From contig OZ025240.1 in NCBI GenBank assembly GCA_964019155.1, positions 39,315,715 through 39,379,714 of the forward strand: 64,000 bases of DNA. Reading direction: 5' to 3'. Under the pieces are notes generated by a model, which saw only the letters and a list, made by a program, of their open reading frames with translations, searched no databases and was not told the origin of the DNA. The position numbers and the translations under genes are program-made. Position 1 is the first letter of the stretch. The number at the start of each line of letters is the position of its first letter. The stretch is from Osedax fenrisi (Eukaryota; Annelida; Polychaeta; Sabellida; Siboglinidae). Of the stretch, positions 38,893 to 52,677 are shown piece after piece.

Positions 38893-40155
38893 ATACAAAT
38901 ATAGTTAATGTATAAATGTATGTTATGATATATCGAATAAGAGTCGATACACATTGAATTATCTGCATTAAATATGATCGAACGTAGATTAAAGTTCTCC
39001 TCTATAGATAGTTAAATATTAGTACGGTTTATACACTGCACGAGTGTTTATGTTCTCACGAGTATTCCTCATTGATAAATGTAGTGAAAAATGTAGTGAA
39101 ATTAAAAAAATATGAATACTTAATTGAACGTATCATAATGTAAACCCGGATGTAAACGTGTATGATAAAAACTGCATCCGGTACACTCGAGATCACGTGA
39201 GCCTGTCAAGTAGGGCATCGCACTTTAACATATTTCCTATAGGAAGTATACAAGTATTTACGGAAATAATTTCCGGAAATTAGTTTTCTAGTAAGTTTCA
39301 ATGGGATACCACCTTAATTTGCGTAAACTTTCCGGTAACATGCTAGAAATAGAGAACATTTAATTTGTTCTTTTTTTCAGCCGATAGTTTCTAGAAATAA
39401 TTACTCACTTACCCGGTTACCATTTTGTTATCTAAGAATAGTACATTAATGATAATTTTTTATAATTTGGATTTAATTGTACTAGAAAATACTATCTATA
39501 CCTCTATATAATGTCCCTTTCTTTTAATATTACACTATAGTGTACACTATATATAGTATAGTACTATATATATAGTATAATATATAGAATAAACCACATA
39601 TTCCTACATCTGCTTAATCTCTTTCTTTTACTATAATAATTATTAATTATAACCATGTTGATAATTATATTCGTACTATTACTATTGATAACAATGAATT
39701 CATAAAATCTATTGATTTATATTAAAATATATGTGACCCTTATTAAAATATATTATATAATATTTACTTTAAATAAGTATAATTACTAATTTTAATGTGT
39801 AGAAATTACCAGATGTGGTATTTCCTATATTAGTATTATATATAACGTTATATATATATATACGTTATAACGTATACGAAATACAAATCATTATTTAGTA
39901 ATATTAGATTGTCGTTATAACCGATAAACGCTATTTAGAATATATGGTATATATACATGCCTATAGGAATACCTAACGAATAAACACGTGTGTACATTCA
40001 AGTAGGCTTTCATGTGTATTTCACAATTATAAACACAATTACAATGACGTAAACAACAATGCTATGTAATATATGAACTATTACATATGTATGACGTAAT
40101 ATGTGTGTGTAATGCTAACATGTATACGTATAGTGTTGGGGGGTGTACCCACTAG

Positions 40156-40183
40156 TATTAGTGGTATACTAATACCACTAATA
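40156..40183. other. Perfect hairpin, 12-bp stem
   Basis: TATTAGTGGTAT pairs with ATACCACTAATA across a 4-base loop. Confidence 0.7.
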
Positions 40184-41418
40184 TGTTACATCATAGGGTA
40201 TTTACATGCAATAATGACTACTATTACTACACCTACAACTACTAATCCCAAAGCGAGCTTTGCTAATACTACTACTACTACTATCATATATAGTATAGTA
40301 TATATATATATATATATATACTATAGTATACTATAGTCTATAGGTCTACAAGTAGTAATAATGTATAGTTATCTATATATAACTTATAATAATTGCCAAC
40401 ATAACATAGACATAGGAGCATATTCGCTCCTAGAGGATACATATATGTCTATGCTCTATAATATAGAGTCTATATATAAAACATATTAAATATTAGATTA
40501 ATACACTTGATTGGATATACGTTTGTATAAAATGTCTCCAGGGATTCTCATTGATGTCTCTATAGAGTGCTTTTATATAGAATAATTTATATATACCCGA
40601 AATATCGATATAAGTGGTGTATCGACAAAAGAAGATCATGTCACTATATACATATATATATACTATTTACAAGTATTGTCACGTGTTATGTTATATTTTA
40701 AACACATTTAAATGTTGTAATATTAATACATGCCCATAAGCATATATGCATATATTAGTATACTAATATATCATATATATATATATTATATTATATATTC
40801 ATATACCATGGTATTATAACTAAAACAAAATGTATAATAAAATAACTACTATCTCAAAATTGAAATGAATTAAGGTTAACAATGATGTTAACCTCGATGA
40901 CGTCTGTACTATGATTCATATCACGTGACAATAATCTATACAATACACGCTGCCATTAGTCACCTCCACCAGAATGTCAATACACCAGAATGTCGATATA
41001 ATCCTCTATTATATCGGCGTAGAATGTGTATAATTGAATATGATTGTGATTCGAAATGATCATTGATCGCTGATCACTGATAATAACTTATTGTATACCA
41101 TCAATTAAACACAAATATAACCACTAATGCACGCAGTATTCAAACCATAACTTGCACTAATAGTATTATTGCTGAAATAGAATTATCTGCATTGTGAAAT
41201 AATTAGTGACGCGATAGATAAGCTGAACTACACGTGATGCCAGTATTTCTATCTGGCACGTCATATCTATATATAGATATATTAATAGTTATACATGTAT
41301 AATGTTTATATATTTATGTATTCGATTTTATGACGTATGTTGCATATAATACGTATGTCATGCATCGTATACGATATGCATCTAATCATCACATATATCT
41401 GCGTCTAATCTCAAAATG

Positions 41419-41485
<67 letters not shown>

Positions 41486-42067
41486 TACCTCAATTAGCTT
41501 ATCACAATATTACACCCTTATTAGGACATAAGTGAATATATTAGTAGTGATATATAAGATAAAATTCGTTATTTATATATTTAAATATATTGTTAAATAA
41601 CATAATCAGTGAAGCGTGAAGCTAGACATTCTGTACTAAATATAGATACGTATCGCTAAGAAAAATTACGTAACATTTATAGTAAAGTAAATAAATGTTT
41701 TAACCTAAGTTAATATAATATTAGTGTATAATGTATATTAATATATACATGAACTTCTTCGATAATTATTTATATACCGATCCATATATGTTTTTAAAAA
41801 TAATTATTATGTAGATATGATATATTATTATAAGCTATAAATAGCTACATATCAACACATAATTTGAGTGGCTTTATGGGTATTTCACGATGTTTATAAA
41901 CAACTCAAATAGAGTTAATAACAATAAATTATCGCTGGTAATGAGAACACTGAATTAAAATACCCTACCCTGATAGTATTTCAGTGATTTTTTAACACGA
42001 ACACACACAATTCATCGATATATCACTCTCTATAGATATATAGCCTCTATTCATACGAAGACGAAAT

Positions 42068-42076
42068 ATTGCATCA
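42068..42076 (-). promoter_or_regulatory. CARE-like site (TGATGCAAT) about 790 bp upstream of the ChaC1-like ATG
   Basis: The reverse complement of ATTGCATCA is TGATGCAAT, fitting the C/EBP-ATF response element TGATGNAAN. Vertebrate CHAC1 is a known ATF4 target. Two further matches lie in intron 3 (49848-49856 and 49886-49894). The same 9-mer also occurs at 10082 and 60365, so chance is possible. Confidence 0.3.
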
Positions 42077-42868
42077 TGCTTTTCGAATCAACCCCTGTAC
42101 GATTCAGTGGCTCATACTCGCACGCAAAAAAACTATTTATATAGAACAGTTGTTCCTGTAAACAGAATAGTAGTAGTGTATCTCATATAGTATACAGTAA
42201 TAGGCTTATAGGCAGCTTATACCCAGCAGTATTTAAACTAAATAAAACCCTCACACACGTCTGCGTATATTGTAGATTATTAAATAGCAATTAATACCAA
42301 TTAGCCAATGTAATTAAACTAAATAAAGAGCTACTCAGATTACGGCGAACACACCGAGGAAAACAAACGCACACACACGCGCACACACACGCGCACACAC
42401 TCACACAAGCAGACATTCCACGACACCAGATATCTCCCCGATACGAACAATTACGTAATTAAGCACTAATAGAGCACAAAGAACAATACGATACTCACGT
42501 ATACAACAATAGAGAAAAATAGCGCTCCTGTATATCGGCTTCTGTAAATAAGACGGAGACAGTCACCAGGACAGATATCGATTACAATAACAATACAGCT
42601 ATATGTAAGGGACCACAGGACAGTGTCGCTTCATTGTTATAGCCGGAAGTAACCGATACACTCCATATCTCGCCTTAACTAGTGGTTCACCAGTTATTAA
42701 CATACATCTCGTAAGCACACATTTAGTAGTATACGTTTAGATATTTAGGTTATTACACCTTTGACCTGTGACTATTAGATTTTGATACTTCGGTCAAAAC
42801 CTCTATACAGAGCAATCACATCTTCCTAGTTATCAGCTGATAGATAGGGAGCCCCACCCCCCATCGAA

Positions 42869-45800
42869 ATGAGAGAGCTCGCCTTACACATAGACGCGCG
42901 ACGCACGCAGGTCGACGCAGCCCGCCCCGCCTCCAGCACCGGTGGCGACATCATGCGGCCGTCAGATCGAGAAGGTTCCCACCACAGCAGTACCGGTGAC
43001 CTTCAGGCTCTGGCCGGAAGCGACTACTACGACACGAGTCCCCGGACGAGAGACGGAGAACCCGTACTGTGGGTGTTCGGCTACGGGTCGGTGCTGTGGA
43101 AGACAGGCTTCGAATACGAGGATTCAAGGGTAGGCTACGTGCTCGGCTATACGAGGAAGTTCTGGCAGGGAAGCTGTACGCACAGGGGAACTATGGACAA
43201 GGTTAGCCAGCGCTTCTATATGTGTTCACATGCGCCTCGTATTTAGGCAATTGCATATATACTTACTTACTTATACTTATGTCGAACTCCCGTTCGACCC
43301 TTCTTTACAATTTTCTTCCAATCATCACGAATCATCATAACATTACGTATTTCATTCACATCATCTAGTCCAGTATCCTTTTTTAAATTATCAATGTACG
43401 TCACAGCTTTTCTTCCTCTGTTGCTTTTTCCAGACGTTGGTTGCCATAAAATCAGATCATGAGCTACTTCATCGTCGTGACGGATGCAGTGACCTGCTAT
43501 TCGCAGACGACGAGTAGTTATAACATCGGTAATTTTTGGTAGTTCTTTATAGAGTTCAACATTTGTTATATGGTCTCTCCATGATACATTCAGAATCATT
43601 CTTAATAACCTTGTATAGCATCCATTTATTCTCCGTTCAAGTGATTTGTCGATCGTCCAAGTCTCACTGCCATATAGTAGGATACTTTCAATAGTGGCTT
43701 GAAAAGTCCTAATCTTTAGTTTTCTTTTTAACTTGGAATTCCAGAGTTTTTTCAACTTGTGACATGCCTGCCAAGCTAGTGCCTTTCGGATCTTAAAGTC
43801 TTTTGATGAGCTACTCATCCATGCACCCAAGTATTTAAAGTTATTTACTACTTTAATATCTTCATTTAGTAATGAGTGGATATTTATTGGTTCACTTTGA
43901 GAAAAAGCCATTATTTCAGTTTTTCTTGAGTTTATTTTTAAACCTAATTTTAAAGCTTGGGTTTCTACATTTGATAGTAATTCTTGAGCCTGCTCAATAT
44001 CTTGTGATATTAAAGCAATATCATCTGCATAGCTTAGATCTGTAATCACTTTTGCTGGTACCCTACGACTCTGTTTCCTAGTTAGTTCAAAACCAAGATC
44101 TAACTGTTTTCCTTTCACAGCCATTCGCATTGCATAGTCAAGCACTATTATAAACAGAAAGGGGGCCAACGTATCGCCTTGTAGAACTCCAGTAGTTATA
44201 TTAAACGATTTTGTTTCTCCATCAGGTGTTAGTACTTTCGCTTTGGTTCCTTTGTATAATGTTTCTATTGCTTCTACGATAATAGTGGGAATTCCGTAAG
44301 CCAAGAGTATTTTGAACATATTATTTCTATTTATAGTATCGAAAGCTTTCTTAAAGTCAACAAAAGTAATGATTGCTTTTAGATTCTTTTCTTTGATACC
44401 TTCTATTAATCTTCGCAGTGCTAGTATATGGGTAGTAGTTGATCTTCTGGGACGGAAACCATTTTGGTTATGCCGGAGAAGGGGATCTATAATTGGCTGA
44501 ATTCTATTAAGTATCATCTTATTAGTTATTTTTAGAGCAATAACAGATATAGCAATTCCTCTATAATTGTCGACTTTATTAAGATTACCTGATTTTGGTA
44601 TTGGCATTATTTGACAAGTAGACCATTGAATAGGTTTTTGCTTTTCAAGTAAAATTTTATTTGCATATTCTAGAAGGATATCGTCAAATTTACAGTATTT
44701 AAAAGCTTCAGGTGTAATACCATCAGGTCCTACTGTTTTTCCATCTACTAGATTATTCTTTACCATTAGATATTCATCTTTTGTAAAAGCGTTGGTAAAT
44801 ATTTCTATATGTTTAATTACAATTTCTGGTTCAAAATCATCAATTTCTTCTTCAGAATTATTATTGCCGAGTAGATTTTTAAAATGAGTAAACCATTTAT
44901 TGATTCTATCTTCGTTATTACTGGCTTTAATTATTCCTTTTTTGGTAGTTTTACGACCAGTTATATCATTGATTAGTTGCCAACATTTGGCATGTTGTCT
45001 TAATTTATTCGAATTTTCAATATCATAAACTGTTTTCTCGAGGTCATCACTTTCTATCTTATCATATGCTTCCTGTAGTTTTCTCTTGGTTTCTTGAAAC
45101 ATTTCATACTTTTCTTCTGTGTTTGATAATACATACTTTTTATAAGCTTCATTTACATTATCACGAGGTATTGCAATATCTGGATGTCGAGATGGATTTT
45201 TATCAAGTTTTCGTTTCTTTGGTAATAGAGATTTACATGCTTCTTGATTTGCAAGAATAAAATTACCATATGTTAAAGATATGTCTTTAATTTCATCTTC
45301 ATTGGAAATATTAAGTTGGTTATATCTCTTTGTAACTATGTCACTGTATTCTGTAGCTATGTTTTTATTCTTAAGTACTGACCAGTTATACATTGGTATT
45401 GAATTTTTCTTCTTTTGTGATCTAAAACTTAATTTAATTTTGGAATTCAGAATTCTATGGTCAGAACCTATACTGCTAAAACTATTATATGCTTCACAGT
45501 TTATAGAACTATTTCTCCATTTTTTACGTATCATTATATAATCAACTTGAGTCTTCTCCGGATGAGGCATTATTCTTGTTTCTCCAAGCTGATGTTGTAA
45601 TCATGGTATATTCACCATATTTTTCAATCTTTGTTTCATCATCGTCGTGAACAATTTTATGATCGATTAAACCAAGTATACTAATCTGAAATTTAGATGC
45701 CAATTCTGCTATTTCTTGTCTTTTTGTTGTTTTTCTTAATGTTCTGACGTTCATTGTTGCTATATTTATATACTGCTTGCAGCTGAGCAGTTTTATCGGA

Positions 45801-46172
45801 ATGTCATTGATATCGAGTCTATCCCTTCCTTCCGGGTTTGGAGATAAACCGTCAAACTGATTTGTTGTTGTTGAAATCTCTCTAACATCCGATATATTAT
45901 ATTCAGGGACTTTAACCCTGGTGTTGTTTGGTTGTAATTGCATAGTTGGGTTTTCTTGGCTAATATTTCAGTGGTCGCCACTCCTACTGAATGTCTCATT
46001 CAATTAGTCTGACTACTCATCACAAATCTTTGTAATATGCTTGAAGCTATCAGGTAAAAATTACCCATTACCATAGCTTTGTGAATCACTGTAGTACTCA
46101 AGCATTTCCACCACGTCAAGGCGAATGAGATTAGAAATGAAAAAAAAAAAAATACACTATATGTATACATAC

Positions 46173-46232
<60 letters not shown>

Positions 46233-46236
46233 ATAC

Positions 46237-46323
<87 letters not shown>

Positions 46324-49300
46324 AATTCAATCAATATGTCATGTGACATTAACTGGTAATTCACAGATTCTTTGTATATGCATTTAATATTTATTTATTA
46401 ATACCATGTACATTGTTTAGTGTATTTGTACATATATGTACAATATACATAGTAGGTATACCTACATATGTATATTGTAGTGTATACTATGTACGTTTAT
46501 ATAATATGTCGTATAATGTTCAATGTACACTATAAACTATACTTTAAACTATACTATGCAATGTAAATTATACACTGTATACTATACACTGTATAGTGTA
46601 CTAATTAATACGATGGAGGATGATGAGGAAGATGGGGAGGATGTATATGATGAGGAAGCTGGGAGGAAATGGAGGCACGTGTGTATACACAACATATACA
46701 CACACACACATGCACACACATCAGTTGTAGGTAGCATACAGGCTATAGGCATACCTCTATATATGTAACACACACACCTACATATACACACACACACACA
46801 TGCACACACTATTTGATACCATGCGCTCACTAATGATCACTATCTACACGGTAAACAATTGTTCTTATTGATAACTAGTTAATACCAAGGCTATCATATG
46901 TGATTGTATTACTATACCCCGTACCCATATACCCTGATACTATACCATTTATTAATCCACGACCAATATTTAGCTCACCTAGCTAATGTAGAAGCGTTTA
47001 ACACGTATACCGATTGCCCTATATGGCATATGCTCTTATATGGTAGTGTTTAGTACCGAGTTTACTGCATACCCTACACTGTATGGCCTACCCTATATCA
47101 CACACATACACAGCTCAATAGTATCAAGGATGTCCTTACTAGTACATTAAGTGATCACGTGAGCACCTGTGATGGTATCACAGACGATAGAGGTTAACAC
47201 GAATAGATAACGATTCTATAAATAGATTATATAAAGTATATAATTACGTAGAGGTAGATATATAAACATGTGGTATACTAATCAATAACCGATATATAAT
47301 TAATAATCGATATCACGATGATAATTAATATAATTAATAATACGAAATTAATAAAGTATACTTTATATTAGTATACTATTCAATTTGCAAAGTAAATGAT
47401 AAATACATAATAGATCGATATAAAGGATAGGTGGTATTAATGATATAGGTTTAATTGCGTGTTTATCATATTGAATAGTAATACTGTATACAGTACCTAT
47501 AGTTAATACACACTAGTTATGTATCAATAACTTACATTGAGAGTTGTTATCAATATTATTTACAATTACACCCACATCGTAAAATGTATGCCACCTACAC
47601 ACACGCACACATACACACACGCATACATACACACACACACAATACATATATTTATATAACAATGTACTTAATATTTGCAAGTTATTGAATACATTCAATA
47701 GAAGTATTTACCTATTAATTATATGCCTATAGGCATATATGTATATTAGTCTATACTAATAATCCAGTATAAACTATAAAGGCCATTGCCCTTGTTGTAA
47801 ATCCTAGAATATATAGCGAGGTATACTATACGGTATACTATACCCCTACTATATCAAGGCATCCTACAGCGAGGTTATAGGAAGCATTACCTATGTAAAG
47901 TATTAGCAACGCATTATCAACATTCACGGTTAATATGAAATACTCTATAGAGTGGATGATACCCATGAGAGGTATGGTATAGCTAGCTATATGTCGCTAT
48001 ACTTTAGGATACATGCAAGTTATTAGAGTTGTATGTTACGTTACGTTTAACCCCTTAATAACAATACCCCCATCGTTAACAGCCAGGAAGGGTGGCTACA
48101 CTTGTTCCGGATAAAAAGGTTACTAACGTGATATTGTTATATAACATTACTTTATTCATGTATAATAATAGTACTACCTATACCATAATATATTATACAT
48201 ACTATGTTATATTGAAATAAAGATTAATATATTCTCACGATCTTTACCACGGTGAACAATTAACATGGTACAGGATACACGATACATGATGTATAATATA
48301 CCTACTTATTATTATATTACAATAAGTAAATATTACAATAGAGTACAACTTAAATAAAAACTTTATCCTATATGATAACAACAGTGTCATAACAAAACGT
48401 ATACGTCACAATAATGTCATTGTAGTCGGTGAATCTTATTCATGCATACATGTATATCTCTATTTAAGGTTCATCATAGATTTAGAGTATCATTGTACTC
48501 TTAAATCTATGGTTAACATATTTAAATATGTCTAATGAAATATATAGATATGAAAACTTCGCCTATATAAACAGTGGTAGCTATTATCTCCCTGTATACC
48601 CGACATGTTATCGTGTAGCACTGATCTGATTGGTTAACAGGTAGTTATCTTCGTTTGTCATGACAACATTAAGTTTCGGTTCAATTATTTCTATATAATT
48701 GTATAGAATAATAATAATAAGACTCACTGTAATAATGGATTACTAACTAATTAGTACTAATTAAGTATGTATAACTTACTAACTAAGCTAGTTTAAATAC
48801 TTAACTAACTTGTTTAACTAGCCGTAGATAAACACATTACCATGGCAACCAACACCCCTACCCCACGCTAACCCACCGCTAACCCCTACAGGGCAAGTCG
48901 TGGGGCAAGGCCTACAAGACGGTGGGCACTAAACAGATAGACGCCTGTCTCCAGCACCTCGGACTGCGCGAATGCTCGCTAGGTGGCTACACTTATCGTC
49001 TGGAGCGGTTCTACGAGCGCAACTCTTCGGTACGCACTCCCACCGCACCCGGAAGTAAGTTCTCGTCCACCAGCTCCATCAGCTCATCCCGTCGTCAGCC
49101 TCCTACTATACCGGAAGCGACTACGGCGGAACGAACGGGATCAAAGACTATAGCGGAACAAGTAGACTCGATCACCAGATCGGAGCAAGTGGACAGCGCG
49201 ACGAAAGCGGAACAGGTAGACTCGACCACTAGAGCGGAAGTAGACTCCACCACTAAAGCGGAAGTAGACTCCACCACGCTGGTTAACGGATCCAGAGCGT

Positions 49301-52300
49301 CCCTACAGACCGGAACTGAACGACAGTCCCATCATCAGTTTCCGGAGCTGTCCGGTACTTCCAGGATGGTTCTGTTCTTCCTGGCTACCCCGGAGAACAA
49401 TCTCTGGTTGGGAGATGGAACAGTGTCAACACTGGCTAAAGAGGTAAGCATGTCTCTATAGATGTAAGCGCCCACACGAGTAACCGTCATGCACGGCTTT
49501 ACTATGCGTATACACATACATACATACATGCGTTCGACGCACGCCGTGCGTATACCATCTATGTCAATAATATATCAATTAGTACACGCATCATATGTGC
49601 GTATACGCATATATACGTATCATATGTATATATACATTCGAGCGTGCACACACACACGCACACGCACACACACACACGCACACACACACGCACACACACA
49701 CACGCACACACACATACGTACAACAACACATGTATTATTCATGCGAGATCTAATTATGTATTCATTACTATTATTAATAGTGTACTTAATTATACATTTA
49801 CAAATACCTTAGTATTGGCATTCAAATAGTTTATAGTCAATTACCCTATTGCATCATGCTTGCGTATTTCTGCAGAAACTTTAAATGATGCAATAAATAA
49901 GCAATAACAGATCATTACATTACGTCATATACTTAATGTATATAACTTCTATAGATATATGACGTACGACGTACATATCTATCCTCATTGTGTTTTTTAT
50001 TTCGTCATAATATATTTAATGGATTACCATATATATTAGTATACTAATACACCAATAGATGTATAAATATATATATGTGTAGTAAATCATTATATGCGGT
50101 ACATGTACACATTGCACACTATACAATAGTATACACACACCCACACACTCACCCACACATACACACACATACCCACACAGTGTGCGACTCACACACATCC
50201 GTACAAACGTATACACGTGTATGGTATGAAATGCATCATATGTACACACACACACACACATACACATACACATAGGTCAGTTATATAACTATAGGCACTA
50301 GCAATGTATCATATTACTGTACACATACACATGTGATCATACTATCAATATGAAGAAACACTTTCTTTATATCGGTTATACACAAACGCACACATACGCC
50401 ACACAAACAGGCACACACACACACACACTCACACACATATGCACATACGTGTTAAACACACTAGTATGCTAGTATACAGTAGTAGTAGAATCACCTACAT
50501 GAATCACGCACACATACACACGTGTACATAAGATTAATACGCCCCTTTATTGTACACGACTGGGTCGCATTCCTTAGATATACTCGAGCGAGCTTATAAG
50601 CTAGTAAACATCAGTTGATGCTAGTGATGTAAATGATGCCGAGCTTTTGATGCCGAGCCGAGACTTTCATTTACGGTAAAAAAAAAAACGAGCCCGCACC
50701 GAGCCGAGACTCTAGTCAAATGAGCCCGAACCGAGCCGAGACTCTAGTCAAATGAGCCCGAGACGAGATAGACTCTTACAAAACATAATCGAGCCGAAAT
50801 GATGTTTTTTTGAAGTTACATTTTAAACATCATTTTTAAATATTTATCCATATTTGTATTAATTTGTTCCTATATTATGTGACATATTATCATAGATTTA
50901 CAGTACCAGTGGTACCAGTGGTACTCTAAATCTATGCATATTATTAATTATTGCAGTCTCAGTCTGAGACTGCATCGACGGTTTAGGTATTGAGACTGAG
51001 ACTGCGTCGATGCTTTAGATTTGAGTATCATTTAAATCATTAGTTGATGCAGAGGTTCTATTACTAGTATACTATAGACTCTAGTCTATTTATAGGTTAA
51101 GTACCAGAATTAAGCACATCAATGTCCTCCCTCGCTTACCTTATAAACACATTCTGAATAGAATTATACTGATTATGTTATAGGTACTTCCACATATGCT
51201 ATAGGCTATAGCATACTATCCATCATACTAGCATGCTTCAGAAGTAGCATCACATACTTTTCTAAGTATTGCTTGGCAACATATATGGTTGCATGCTCCT
51301 GATATACAGTTACACCATTATCCATAGGTATCCATAGGTCCTACCAGGGACATAGGTCCTACCTCCCTGGTCCTACATAGTAGTTGTATTACATACATTA
51401 GTACCCATAATAGTCGCTGAGACAGCTTAGGCGTGTCTTATACACTGGTGTGTTACTATGTGCTATCGAAGCCGTATAGCAATGAGGTCATGTCCTTTAA
51501 TAAACACGTAGTCACGTGATACGGTTAATCCTGTCGGCAAGCACTTTATACTAAGCACTAAGCCCCTCCCCCTCCCCTCCCCTAAATAAGACACGCCTCC
51601 ACTATCGGTCACGTGTTAGCGCCGCCACATCAGTCGACATCAATCAAATACGTAATCGCTTAGTAATAGATTAGCACATGTAAGCGAGAAATTCTATTAT
51701 TATATCTATATATATATATTCAGATGTCGAATATATTCATATATGTTATCATTATGATGTGTTCTTTTTAAATGTAGCATTATTCGTGTATTTATTTATT
51801 CATTTGTTTTTTATCTCAACTTGCCGCATATAAAAGTCTATAGTTTTCATTGAGTTAATAAACCTTTTATATTTATATATATATATACATACATATATAT
51901 ATATATAGAAATAATACTTGTGTATACATGCACATCCGAATCTCATTGATCTCTTAAACGTCAATATTATTGCCATTCACATATGAGTGGCTTCATACGG
52001 TAAACTTCGCGCACACACACACACTCGCACACTTATACATATCCATACACAGGATATATATATTAAGTATAATATCAAATACCGGGGAATACTTATTATC
52101 GCACAATGAAGTGCGCACAGACACGTGTGTGTAGCTACGTGTTTCCGTATCCATGTGTGCTAGTGAATAGTTACTATAGTAGTATATGTGATTTAGTCAC
52201 AAAATCCACTTATAAATGATTCGTTTGGAAGTGAGATATAATGCGCGAGAGTGTGTGTGTGCGCGAAACGCCCCGTATCTACATAACCTCTCATTGATGA

Positions 52301-52614
52301 TGTTTACTCACCGCATCAATGAGAATCGGAAGCGGAACTGGATGTTTACATACGCTGCGCGCGTACTCGTGTTTGTATACAAACACCTATAGATGTCATA
52401 GTGTAAAGTTTAGATTCGTATTTTTATTTGTTAACAAATAATAAAAATAGTAAATTTACTATTTTTAAGGTAAACTATATCTATATGATAAGTGCATACT
52501 ATAACTGGTATACGCATGTGCAGGTCACTGTGCGCCGCACGCGTCTGTCCTTATCGTATATACCGGAAGTAATAATTATTATATATTTAATGTAAACGTT
52601 AAACTTTCTACCTT

Positions 52615-52677
<63 letters not shown>

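Larger units (their letters stand above)
37640..42844. other. AT-rich region upstream of the ChaC1-like gene
   Basis: (TA)n at 37799-37835, 38069-38096, 38850-38888, 40301-40321 and 41425-41482; (CA)n-like at 42367-42402. At 39165-39200 there is an inverted pair CCGGATG...CATCCGG, and 39250-39350 has weak similarity to the MITE at 62076. Apart from a hairpin (40156-40183) and a CARE-like site (42068-42076), no gene or element could be defined. Confidence 0.5.
43260..46090 (-). mobile_element. Non-LTR retrotransposon (LINE) inside ChaC1-like intron 1
   Basis: Minus-strand insertion carrying endonuclease N-terminus and reverse transcriptase. The 3' end is a short AAGTAAGTAAGTA-type tail at about 43250-43275. 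The 5' end is not sharply defined (near 46000-46090), just before a long (TA)n tract. It lies antisense in the intron and does not interrupt coding sequence. Confidence 0.85.

Noticed and set aside
46125..46364. Open frames on both strands
   Set aside because: (TA)n microsatellite giving alternating Tyr-Ile peptides.
46612..46768. Acidic open frame starting MEDDEEDGEDVYDEEAGRKW in ChaC1-like intron 1
   Set aside because: Homology joins exon 1 directly to the micro-exon; no acceptor or donor fits, and the frame runs into (CA)n.
49644..49829. His/Thr-rich open frames
   Set aside because: (CA)n microsatellite in ChaC1-like intron 3.
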